A DNA stretch of 64,000 nucleotides, from positions 1,612,001 through 1,676,000 of the forward strand of contig JAZHRO010000062.1 of assembly GCA_037157565.1 (NCBI GenBank), in the 5' to 3' direction. Below the pieces are notes generated by a model. That model worked only from the letters and a program-made list of their open reading frames with translations. It searched no databases and had not been told where the DNA came from. How positions within the stretch are numbered: the stretch's first letter is position 1; the number at the start of each line of letters is the position of its first letter. Shown here in pieces: positions 23,121 to 34,831 of this stretch. Made by a program: the position numbers and the translations under genes. Origin of the DNA: Thalassia testudinum. Its lineage: Eukaryota > Streptophyta > Magnoliopsida > Alismatales > Hydrocharitaceae.

Positions 23121-25324
23121 CATGCTTAGAATGTAGCATGTCTAAGTTCAGTTTGCCAGTGCATTTTTTTTAAGAAAGAGATAGAAGGATTTTTTCATTT
23201 GGATAGTTTTCTCTCTTTTCCTTTTTAATTTTTCCCTAAATCTAGCCTCGAATTGTCCCTAAACACGGTTTGTATCGAATTCCTTGTCCTCACCATCAAT
23301 CTTAGAAGGGTCCTTGGCTTTTGATGCTTTAGGATAGCATCGTCCATGTCAACCCCCAGAACCCTGACTTTCAACATTTTGGGATAGTGCCACCCATGGC
23401 GTTTTGTAGCTAAATTCAGGTCCTGGCAATCGACATTTCGGGATAATCCCTCCCATGGCACTTGAACCAACACAAGGTGCTTACATGCCCCTGATAGGAT
23501 ATTTAGATATCCTAGGAGACAAGTACTGAGGAGACGATATGTTATTACGTATCTTCAAGGAGAATTTTCTACCTCTCCGCACCAGGAACTCGTCCAATCA
23601 ACTTGTGTTGTCGAGCCACTCTTAGGCTAGATCTTTGAGGTGGCTTTTTAGAATAAAACACTTTTGGCAAATTTTTCTTTATTAAGCGCACTGAACTAGG
23701 CTAAGTGTGTGATTTTTGGGTGCTTACGTTACCAACTCTTGCAAACCAAAGGGCAGGAAACAAGGTTGAATAATCCTTAAGCCTTAGACCTACTACATCA
23801 GCTTCGCATTTTCCTCACCCTCTTGAGGACTAATCCAGATCTTAAAAAATACTTGAGTGTTTAAGCCTTAGAATAAGCTCAAGAGGCCTAAGATCAACGC
23901 TCATACTAATGTCCTTGTCTCTTTGTTTTCAAGACTTAATTTTTCTTTGATTAGGTCTAGAACTTAAGTATATTCCATAATAAATTGCTAATGAGTATCA
24001 TTTTTTTCTTGCTTTTTGTTCCTTTTTGAAATTTGACTTTTCTCCTCTTTTCCTCCTCAAGAAAGATTTGAATTTGAGGTCATAAATTTCTCCCCTTCCT
24101 CCATGACATTTTTTTTCTTCTTTTTCAATTTTTTATTTTTTTATCATTTTTGAATATGTATATTTTTTGGTGAGAACATCTTAGAGAATTGAATTTCCAT
24201 ATGTTTGTGCTTTAACACCCCACATGCTTAGAATGTAGCATGTCTAAGTTCAGTTTGCCAGTGCATTTTTTTTAAGAAAGAGATAGAAGGATTTTTTCAT
24301 TTGGATAGTTTTCTCTCTTTTCCTTTTTAATTTTTCCCTAAATCTAGCCTCGAATTGTCCCTAAACACGGTTTGTATCGAATTCCTTGTCCTCACCATCA
24401 ATCTTAGAAGGGTCCTTGGCTTTTGATGCTTTAGGATAGCATCGTCCATGTCAACCCCCAGAACCCTGACTTTCAACATTTTGGGATAGTGCCACCCATG
24501 GCGTTTTGTAGCTAAATTCAGGTCCTGGCAATCGACATTTCGGGATAATCCCTCCCATGGCACTTGAACCAACACAAGGTGCTTACATGCCCCTGATAGG
24601 ATATTTAGATATCCTAGGAGACAAGTACTGAGGAGACGATATGTTATTACGTATCTTCAAGGAGAATTTTCTACCTCTCCGCACCAGGAACTCGTCCAAT
24701 CAACTTGTGTTGTCGAGCCACTCTTAGGCTAGATCTTTGAGGTGGCTTTTTAGAATAAAACACTTTTGGCAAATTTTTCTTTATTAAGCGCACTGAACTA
24801 GGCTAAGTGTGTGATTTTTGGGTGCTTACGTTACCAACTCTTGCAAACCAAAGGGCAGGAAACAAGGTTGAATAATCCTTAAGCCTTAGACCTACTACAT
24901 CAGCTTCGCATTTTCCTCACCCTCTTGAGGACTAATCCAGATCTTAAAAAATACTTGAGTGTTTAAGCCTTAGAACAAGCTCAAGAGGCCTAAGATCAAC
25001 GCTCATACTAATGTCCTTGTCTCTTTGTTTTCAAGACTTAATTTTTCTTTGATTAGGTCTAGAACTTAAGTATATTCCATAATAAATTGCTAATGAGTAT
25101 CATTTTTTTCTTGCTTTTTGTTCCTTTTTGAAATTTGACTTTTCTCCTCTTTTCCTCCTCAAGAAAGATTTGAATTTGAGGTCATAAATTTCTCCCCTTC
25201 CTCCATGACATTTTTTTTCTTCTTTTTCAATTTTTTATTTTTTTATCATTTTTGAATATGTATATTTTTTGGTGAGAACATCTTAGAGAATTGAATTTCC
25301 ATATGTTTGTGCTTTAACACCCCA
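23121..25324. repeat. 1,102-bp tandem duplication inside element B
   Basis: 23121-24222 and 24223-25324 are near identical. The one difference I noticed is AGAATAAGC at about 23875 against AGAACAAGC at about 24977. Both breakpoints sit at CATGC(T/C)TA, which is found at the original left and right edges. Each unit contains the triple NcoI-type repeat (23300-23465, 24402-24567), a T-rich tract and the non-coding region between ORF and polypurine tract. Confidence 0.95.
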
Positions 25325-25562
25325 CATGCCTAAGTTTTGCAATATCTTCATTGTAAATCAGGAGGGTACAACATCAGTTTGGTTCAGAGTTTAGAACAGG
25401 GTCAAAGGGTGGGTGAACAGGTCAGGATGACAGTTGTGGATGATTTTAAGCTTTGATACAAGTACTAAAGGTGGAGTCGACTGTTCTAAAGTTGAACTCA
25501 GAAGTGAAATAGGAGTGTAGCTCAAAAGATGATCAGAAGGGTCTCGATTTTTTTGGAATGAC

Positions 25563-25596
25563 GAGTTGCCTCTCGTTAAGTGCTAACTTTAATGCC
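25563..25596 (-). other. Post-ORF block of element B
   Basis: Plus strand GAGTTGCCTCTCGTTAAGTG then CTAACTTTAATGCC, lying directly after the orphan ORF remnant. Confidence 0.6.
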
Positions 25597-25599
25597 TTC

Positions 25600-27563
25600 A
25601 ACTGAGCAGAAGGTGGTCAAAGAGAAGGGGTGGTCAAATTAGATGAGTTTTGTAGAATAAGCACCTTAATCAGTAGCCTGGTTGATCAAACCAGGTGATT
25701 GTTCAAATCAATAGGATGATGATGTAGCCCAAACCCAATCAGTTTGGTGGGTTGATAGATATGAATCAATAGATGTGGAGCCCACCAGATACTTTGAGGC
25801 TCAACTAGATATGGAAATGAGAATCTGAGGTTTGGTTGAGTCGATTTAGCCTAATCACAGTAGGGATCCTCAAAAGAGAATTGACCTAAAAAGGATGCAG
25901 GAACCCTACTGATAGGATCAAAAAAGGATAGGAAGTGATTAACAGTCTGATCAATATTTGAAGCCTGATCAAAATATGGAGGAGAATTATATGCAATTGG
26001 ATCAGAGATAGGTGAATCAGAGTAGAAGTTGATTTCGGTGGCAGTTCGAGGTTGGGATCAAATTTTGGAAGACTTTGTGTGTGGATCAGAAGGTGTGGCT
26101 TCTTTAAAATCTGGGTGCGGGGAAGGCTCTTCTAGAAATGATTCAAAGATAGGTTCATTTAGAGAGTCTTCTTGATGCTTATTCAAATCAAATGTAAATG
26201 CCTGGAGAGTGCTTATAAGATCATGGAATTTTGAGTCAGTAAAAGATTCAAACTTTGGATTATGGACACTCTCAGCACTTACTGTTTCTGATTCCTGAAG
26301 ATCATAACAGAATGATTCCAATTCATTGGAACAAGATTTTGAATCAATGATCTCGGGAACAGGGACCTTAGAATCAGAATCAAAGAATGGGTCATAGATG
26401 CTGAGGTTGTAGATTGTCTTGTAATCGTTAGGAAACAAAGGTTCTCCAAAATCAGAGTATGATTCAAAATCATTGGAGAATTTGCGAAGATCAGTGTCTG
26501 AACCTGATTCTAGATCGGGATTTCCACCATAGAATGAATCATGATGCGTAGAATCAACAACCTGACTTGGATCTAACCTAATCTCAAATTCCGAGCTCAA
26601 AGAGGTGACCTTATTAGGCATAGGCTTAGGTTCTTGGCTCCTAGGGTAGACCCAATCGAAATCCAACTCTTCCAAATCCTTTATTTTTGTATCATAGATC
26701 GGTTTGACTTTCGAAAAATCAATTTATATTTTTGAGGAGTTTGGAGAGGTGTACTCATCAAACACAGGCCTATAATCATAGTCCATATCCAAAATCTGGT
26801 TCTCATCAAATTGGGCCTCTTGATCATCCCAAATAGGCTTTGATATAGATTCTAGGTTAAAAGTAGGAATTGGGTCTCTAGAATCTGGATTAGGTTTTAT
26901 CAAGATGTCAGAATCACTCTCGAGGATTACCTTAACAGAATAAGGTTCAGGAATTATGTCCTCGAGAGGTTTTGATTCAAGTTTACTATAGGTGTTTGGG
27001 AAATCAAGGCATGATGGACCAGCTTCAAGGCTCTCTAAGGCTGGTTCAGAATTGGGATCACTTGCAATTGGATCCTCCTAACCCACATCAAGATCAGGTA
27101 AGTCAATTTTCACAAAGTTTGAATCAGATTCCATTTGGGTTGGGGGTTCACAACAACCTCTATTCTTAAACCTGGGTTTTGGGAGATTATTTTGATTTTG
27201 AACATCATTCTCATTCATTTCTGATTGTTGATATGGGTAAATTTGATTGATGACCTGTTTCAACATAGTTATCAAGTTCTCCCATTTCTCAAGGTCATTT
27301 TGGTGCTTTTCCCAAAGTCATGGATTTGTTAGACATTGAAGATACTCAAAATTATGCAATCTTTCTATTTCAATGTATCCTGTCATGAGAATATCTCGGG
27401 TTGAACCATTTGTCAGTTGTGTCAATATCAGTTGAACACGATTTGTAATGAAGGTTGTTGTTGTTGATACATTAACCTGAATCTTGCTAATTGGATTTGA
27501 GGTTGTGTCATAATCTTTATAGTGTTTAAGGGCAGCCTCAATCATTTTCTCTTTTATGGTCAT
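25600..27563 (-). pseudogene. Acidic orphan ORF of element B (unknown function)
   Basis: The best open pieces are 26058-26675 (205 codons) and 27318-27563 (81 codons), in the same frame, with stops between and after. The N-terminal piece has a compact conserved region: TTTTFITNRVQLILTQLTNG, TRDILMTGYIEIERLHN and EYLQCLTNP, nearly the same in B'. The C-terminal piece is acidic (YDPFFDSDSKVPVPEIIDS; FESYSDFGEPLF). Remnants continue to about 25600, next to the post-ORF block, as in D'. There is no known domain, so the role is not assigned. The sequence occupies the place of gag-pol in the element. Confidence 0.65.
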
Positions 27564-28676
27564 TTAGGATTCAGGTTTTCTACAAATTCTTCCTAAATTG
27601 TTAGGTTGCATTTTCAAATCAGGTGGTGGATGAAGATGTAGAATCAAATTCAGGTTCAGAATGAAGTGATTGAATCAGATTAGAAATCCACAAAAAGATC
27701 AATTCTAATGAGGCCTCTATGTCGAAAACCTAGGGACCTTTCCTGTGATGTGCTCTAAGGAATAGATGAGGGACTGGATGTGAGTTGGACCCAATCAAGG
27801 CACCCAAAGATTTTTGGATGACTAAGGCTTGTTTCGAGGTGGTTGATTCCTCTAAATCACAAATCCGCACACCTGAGAAGTACTTAGGCAGCCAAGAAGG
27901 GGGAGCCCCGCAAAGACCCCTACACGGTAGAGCATCCCCATGGGTTATAGGGTTTCCCCCACCCGACCTTCCTTATCATTGCGGTTCCAAGTAGACTAGA
28001 ATGTATGAATTGAGACCTTAAGTTTATCAATTTTAGCCTAGTTTGTGCCTTGGATTTCACTTGATTAGAAGTTAATTCAATTTGTGACCTAATTTGGAGG
28101 TTGGTTGGCCCACAAAGTAGACCAACTTCACCTGACTTGTCCTAAAGATGAAGAATGAAATCTGGATCAGGACCCAAAGATCACCCTGAATTGACTCTTA
28201 GGTTATTAGGTCCACAACTTTAGGGTTCAAGTGAATTTAGATCTTGATTTTAGGATTTTTCTGATTAAATCTTTTCAAGCAAAGGTTTGGGTAGCACATA
28301 GATGTGGGAGGGTTAATTTCCTTTTAATTTAGGTAAGTGTGAACTAACACTTCAAAACCTTAGAGTAGAAACCCTAATTGGCATTAGTTTAAGTCCAATT
28401 TGATCTCAAAATATACACTGTAGACTTCAAACAAGAAGTGCGTAGTCCAAGATGATCAGAAATTAAGCATAAATCCCTAGTAGGTGTAGGCAATTTTGGT
28501 AGGAATCTCTAAGCAAAATTGTCTTAATCTTCAATCAGATATTGATTTGAATTCACAAATCAGGAAACTTGCCTTAGAAATGATGATTAATAGAAAATAA
28601 GGCAGATGAATCCTAATTATTTTATTTCCTTTTCCAAAAGATTAGGAGATTGATTAGAGATGAAGGGAAATTTTAC
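27564..28676 (-). other. 5' leader of element B, no gene seen
   Basis: Non-coding sequence alignable in part with the B' leader (36805-37824), for example AGAGGGAGAGTCCCGCAAAG against GGGGGAGCCCCGCAAAG near 27897. Confidence 0.6.
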
Positions 28677-28724
28677 TTGCCCTAGGAGTGGTTGATTTGC
28701 ACGGAAGATCTCCTCATGATGTAC
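28677..28724 (-). other. Candidate leader mini-exon of element B
   Basis: On the minus strand, TTTTGCGAG precedes and GGGCAA/GTAAAA follows a 48-nt segment that includes CTTCCGTGCAAATCAACC. The B' counterpart has CTCCCGTGCAAGTCAACC. Confidence 0.4.
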
Positions 28725-30408
28725 CTCGCAAAATCACAATCAAAGTAAATAAAGCAAGTTAGTGCTTAGATAAATCAAGAAAGATATTGTTTGACGAAAT
28801 AGGAGTTTTAAGGATGCGTTCGTTGTAGTACACTCCTAAATCACACAAGACATTTAAATTTATAAACTCAGATTCTAAAGGAGTCCGATGTCATTCGTAG
28901 GGAGCAAATATGGAACTCACACATTAATCTTCATTTAAGATGAGCACAATAAGTTGATCACAAGATAGATATTCAATGAATACAATTTGTTAGATTGTAA
29001 TTCAAATGGTGATGAGATAAAAAGAATAGAAAGACAAAAATGATGGTGATTTGAATCACCAATTATTTATCTAAATTAAGCATATATCTCATACTCAATC
29101 AATTTCATCAATGTTGACTATAGTATTTAAATAATTCAACAGTGCTTAGAATAATCCTCAATCAGACGTTGGGAAGATTGCATCAGACGACTTAAGCGTC
29201 AACAGACCACAGTGCCTCACAGAAGGCAGACAAGCACAAGGCCTCTTCCTCCAAGCCTTCTTCTTCTTCTTCACAAGCCTTCCCTTTCCTTAAGGCCGTC
29301 AAGCACAGAGCACACTCTAGAGGCTAAGTGTCGAGAGAGATCTCTTCTTCAGCACAGGGGCATGGTAGAGGATCACGCAGAAAAATCCTCCCCACTCCTC
29401 TCACAAATCCTCCTTCCTCTCTCTCAAAGACCCGGTGCAATCGGGCAATCGGTCGGGTTATCAGGTCAAGAATAGTGACCAGGCCTGCGGGCGTGTGTCG
29501 CAGGCGAGGTGTGAGCATAAGCAGGTAAGCAAGTGTGAGGGTGTATGGGGAGGGACCAGACCCCTCGTGTTCTTGGGAATACATCTAAGAACACGAAATC
29601 AATTTATATCCGGTCGCGAGTCCCTCAATTAACGATGTGGGACTAAGTGAAGGGGCTTCCTTTATGTGTAGCTACTGGTGGAGTTCGCTCTAGTTGAGCT
29701 ACTGTTGGAGTCGTGTCTTCAATTGGAGGACCTGGGAAGGGTCTTAGGAGTCTTGTGCATAGGCTAGGAGCAGCGTCGAGGGTGATGGTGGTCGGAGAAC
29801 AGCAACTGATGTCGGAGAAGATGAGGGCTGCGGCAGAGGTTCGGAACTACCTAAAGCACAAAGAACGGGCTTTAGGCCCTAATCAATAGGTCCATTGGCA
29901 TCGCTAGAGGACGACGAAGATGATGGTGGTGTCCTCGTGGTGTGTGGAAGCGTGTGGTGGTCGGTCATAGTCGAGGAGGTGGCGCGGAGGAGACGGAGTT
30001 CGGGTGGAGATTTGGAGGCGTAATCCCCTCAATTTCTTGAGGGGTTTTGGTGGGTGTGAGGTGGGGGAGCTTTCGGGAGCAACGCGAGGGTGTTTGGTGC
30101 GGTGTGGAGCGCGGATGGTCACGCAAGAGGTATGTCGGATGTGGGGAAGATGGTGGCATTAAGGGCGTATCGGTGGTCGAAATAGAAAGGAAAGGAGTTG
30201 GGGAGATCAAGGAGGCGAAGAGGGAGAGGATAAGACCTAATTAGCGGACGAAAGGGGAGAGATGGCGTTGGTTGTGATTGGCTGACGCTGGGGAAGGAGA
30301 AGTCCTCTGGTGGAAGGAGCGGCGATGACGAGGGGATCTGGAAGGCTTCTGCCGGTGTCGTGAGAAGTGGAGGAAGGAGGTGAAGACGTTCTTGCCGCCT
30401 ATGGTATG

Positions 30409-33229
30409 TGTTAACGAGGTGAGATCGGGGTTTTAAAAGATGTCGCATTGTAGTATAAACGAAATCGTTGCGAAAACAAATAAGAATTTTATTACTCGAA
30501 AACCTAAGTATTCGAGGTCGAACACAGGGAGAAAATGGAATTTATTCACAAATCTCAATAATGTAATTTGAACACTTAAAGTTACTCAAAACCTAATGCA
30601 GAAGATAATGTATGAGTTTATGAATTGAAATGTAGCAAAAATAGAAGAATTGGATGTATGATTCTATAATCAGACGTCTTAAAAAGATATGCTTCTTTCT
30701 CTTCTTTTCTTCTCTTTCTGCCTTCTTCTTTCTTTTCTTCTTTCTTTCTGCTGCTCCTTTCTTCTTTTCCTGCCTTGCTTCTTCTTCCTTGATTTCTCTT
30801 GCCTTCTTCTCTGCAGTCTTCTTCCTTTCCTTCTTATTCTTCCTTTCCTCTGCCTTATGCTTCTACCCTTGCCTTCAGCCACTACAATGCTTTCTCTTTT
30901 CCTTGGCTCCCGTCTTCCTTCTTCTTCCTTTTCCTTACTTTGCTTGCGACCGCACCTTCTTCTTTTCCTTAGCCTCTTTGCTTCTGGCTTCCTTCCTTCC
31001 TTAGCTCCTCTTCCTTCCTTCTTCATCCTTCACTGCGGCTGCGCCTTAGCTCCTCTTCCTTCTCCTTCTTTTCCCTGCACACAACAAAGAGCAAAACCTA
31101 TCCCCTACCCTCCCTGCATCGCTCTCTCTCTATTTCTCTCCTCGATTCGCTCTCCCAGAGCCGGGTAATCGGGTCGGGTTTTGTGTGCCCGGGTCTAGGA
31201 ACATCGGCGTGGGTGTGGTGCGTGAGGAGTGCGAGGCTAATCCGGTCGGTCACGCCAAGTCCGCGGGGGTCATAGGTCACAGACGAGGCGAGTGTACATG
31301 GGTGAGGGACCTCACCCCGTTTATTGGAGGCAGTAAGATAAAAACACAAAAGCAATAAAAGGCACTCACCGTGCTCTTGAGTTCACGAGGTGGGACTACA
31401 TCCACTTCTTCGCACCCACAGGTGAGGTGTTCTGCTCAATTGGGGCAGCAAGACTCCTTATAGAGTCCCTCACTTGGCTAGACACGTGTGGGCTCTCAAC
31501 GCGCATCACCTGGAGCGCAACACCTGGGTGGATGCAGCCTGGAGTGTTGCTCGCAAGCTCCTTGCTTCGTGCATCAATGGTGACAAAGGGTCTGACCTGG
31601 AACACACAAGTATGGCCTTGCGGCCCAGTTAAACCTCGTGGGGAGCTTTGCTGTGTCACAGCAAAGGTGAGATGGTGGGTGGCTGGCCGCGGGGTGGCCT
31701 AGGCGTGCGTGCCGAGGTTGCTCTGTGGTCGTGTTTTTGGGTGTGTTCGGTGGGTGTTTATGAAGGGTATGGTGGTTAGTGGATGGGCGGATGACGATCA
31801 GTGGGTGATGGCAGAGGTGATGAGGTGTCTGGTGAGGCGTGTAAAGGTGTGGAGCAATGGAAGTGCCTTCGTTGGTGGTCGGCCGGAGATGGAGAAGGTG
31901 GTGGTGGTCTGCGGCGTCGAGGGGTCGAAAGTAGAAATTAAGAGAGGGGAAATGAAGAGGGGAGAAAGGGGAATAGTTCTAACCTAACTAAGTGGACAAA
32001 GGGAGAGGGGAGAAGCGGCTAGCCGTACCTACTGCTGTCGGAGAAGAAGACGTCCAGAGGAGGGAGAACAGCGATGACGAAGGGGCTGGAGCACGCGTGC
32101 GGGTATTGCGCGACGCGGAGGGAAGAGACGAAGATGGCTTTGCCATTGGTATTGTGGCAGAGCGACGAGAAAGAGGAGGAGGACTCACTGGAGCTCGCTG
32201 GACACCTGGCTGGAGCAGAGGAGACGAAATTGTGGGTAGTTCTCCGGCCAAGTCAAGCTGAATCGGAGCGGCTGGAGGTGGTGGACCTTTCATAGGCACA
32301 GGTAGGGGCTATTATGCATGGAAGACAAACTTCCAAGCACAAGAGACCTCGCCGGAGATGGAAATAGTTGGAGACCCAAATCTCTCGTGCGTTTGCATGA
32401 GAGATTGGGTGCGAATCAATGATTGGGACCATGCTTAGATTGAAGGGAATTTCGTAGAGAATCTCCCTTCCAAATTTGGGAGGAGATCTATGAGGAATCA
32501 GAGAGTAATCCCCCTCCATTCCTCGTCGGAGTAGGATTCCTCCGCTTTAATGGTGTAGGGACCTGATTGTAAGAGTGGTGAGGAAGTTAGGGGGGTCTGT
32601 GCAAAGGTTTTCAAAAGATAGGGATCAAAATATAATTGGGTGGACTATTTTACAAAGTAGGTCAAGATGACCTCTCCTTAGGTCCAAATTTTGGTAAAAA
32701 CCTAATTTAAATCTAAGGAATCCAATGGTGAAGTTGGATTTTAGGTTTGACCACGTTTAACTAGACATTTTACACAAAAACCCAAATTAGGTTAAATAAT
32801 GAGCTAGGACCCCAATCTAGGTCAAAATAGGTTCTAAAGGCCAAATTGAAGGTTCTAAACCCTAGGGAATATTTTTCCATGAATTTTAGAGGATTTAGTT
32901 GATTTTTATCCTGACCAGAACCTTGTTGAATTATGTGAGTCTATTTTAGGGTTACAGAATGTCATTTAATTCTTAGGCTGCACACGAACTCATTTTTGAC
33001 TGAACCAACCCACTTTTTATCTTATTCAGACCATTTGACCTATGTTTTGCCTCTGAGAAATCCTGTTTATGTACTACAATGGTAAAATTACAGTTTTAAC
33101 CTTTGTTTCATGTTTTCTTCTCAAATACTTATGCCTTGAATTAGGCCCTTCTCTAGGTTATGTAGGAGCTTTTATTCTATTTCTTAGGTCAAAATGAGCT
33201 AGTTAGGGATCATGATGAGGTTCTCATCA
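30409..33229 (-). repeat. B' 3' LTR
   Basis: 2,821 bp; in element sense TGATGAGAACCTCATCATG to CCTCGTTAACA. The many Leu/Ser/Phe- or Lys/Arg-rich ORFs at 30650-31170 come from the CT-rich tract and are not genes. Confidence 0.9.
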
Positions 33230-33267
33230 TACCCCCATGCCTAGCTTTTGCTAGTCCCATAGCAAAA
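33230..33267 (-). promoter_or_regulatory. Polypurine tract and upstream hairpin of B'
   Basis: In element sense the hairpin TTTTGCTA-TGGGAC-TAGCAAAA (33246-33267) is followed by AGGCATGGGGGTA (33230-33242) and the LTR. Confidence 0.9.
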
Positions 33268-34797
33268 TTTCAAGGTTTTAACTTCTGTTCTAGACTATGA
33301 GTTTCTTTCACTGGTTATGATAAGTGCTTTTTTCTTCTTTTGATTAGGTTGGAATGCCGACAGTAGGCCTAGAGGTACTCAAGTACCAACTAAGATCCGG
33401 ACCTGACCAGCTTCACCCTCGATCCTCCGCGAAGGTTTTTAAGGCCTGCAGGAACTATCCTAAGGTTCGTTAGACTCTGCGGTTAAAGCACCCGTGCTTG
33501 AGACATATTTTAGCCTAGGTTCAGTTTGCAGTGCATTTTTGTAAGAGAGAGACATATGATTTATTTGTTTGGAGAGTTTTCTCTCTCTTTTCTTTTTATT
33601 TCTAGCTTCGGATTGGCTTGTCAACACGGTCTGTATCGGATTCCTCGTTCCCATCATCAATCCTCAAAGGTCCTTGGCAATCGATGCTTCGTGATAGCAT
33701 CACCCATGGCAACCCCCAGAACCATAGCTTTCGAGATTTCGAGATAATCCTTCCCATGGCGTTCTGTGGCCGAATCCAGACCCTGGCAATCGACATTTTG
33801 TGATAATGCCGTCCATGGTATCTGAACCAGTAGAGTGCTTACATGCCCCCGGTAGGATATTTAAATATCCTAAGAGACAAGTATCGAGGAGACAATATGT
33901 TGTTACGCATCTTCCAGGGGAATTTCTCGCCTCTCCGCACCGGGAACTCGTCCAAATCAACTTGTGTTGATCGGCTACTCCTATTCTAGGCAACTTTTTT
34001 GGAACATTAAAATGCTTTTGCGTGATTTTGATAGTTATGCGCACTGAACCAGATTGTGTGTGGATTGGGGTGCTTAGGTTACCGAGTCCCACAAACCGAA
34101 GGTCTGTTAATGAGGCCAAATACTCCCTAAGCCTTGAACCTAATACTTAAGCTTCGCATTTTCCCCAACCTCTTGAGGATTATCCAGATCTTAGTGGATA
34201 CGTGAATTTTTAAGCCTAAGAGTCTAGCACAAAAGGCCTAATATCAACATCCCTACTAATCTCTTTTTGTGTCATTAGCACTTTTTTTCATTAATTCTCT
34301 TTTTCCTTGATGTGGTCTAGAGCTTCAGTTAATTCCTTAATCTCTTACTAATGACTATTTCTTTTTTCTTTTTCATTTTGTGCTCCTTTTTTGGCATTTT
34401 GCTCTTTTCTCCTCATGAATTGTGGCTTACAAAATTTTCTCCCTCGTCCATTTTTTTTGTTCTTTTTTATAATTTTTCAATTTTTTTGTGTTTTTGACAT
34501 ATGTGAATTTTTTTGTGAGAATCCTTTTGACTTTTCTTGGTTTTGTATGCATGCACTTTACCACCCCCCCATGCATAAGTTTTGCAATGTCTTCATTGTA
34601 AACGAAGGGTGTGAAACAGTGTTGGGTTCAGGGACTTAGAACAGGATATGTCAGGTGGGTGAATGGGTCGGGAATGACTTTTGCGGACAATTTCAAGCTC
34701 TGGTAGGTGTACCAGAGGTGGGATCAACTGGTCTAAGGCTAAACTCAAGGTGCAATAGACGTGGAGTACAGATGGATCTCAAGTTTTTGGAATGACA
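33268..34797 (-). other. B' 3' untranslated region with triple NcoI-type repeat
   Basis: Non-coding. The triple repeat lies at about 33660-33830 (CCATGG at three sites). A T-rich stretch at 34270-34560 corresponds to the A-rich stretch of D' read from the other strand. The post-ORF block is at 34798-34830 (GGTTGCCTCCTGTTAAGCGC on the plus strand). Confidence 0.6.
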
Positions 34798-34831
34798 GGT
34801 TGCCTCCTGTTAAGCGCTAAATTCGATGCCT

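Noticed and set aside
23225..24575. Two identical 82-codon minus-strand ORFs
   Set aside because: They are a reading through the triple NcoI-type repeat, doubled by the 1,102-bp duplication. The same region in D' is open in a different reading, so there is no coding conservation.
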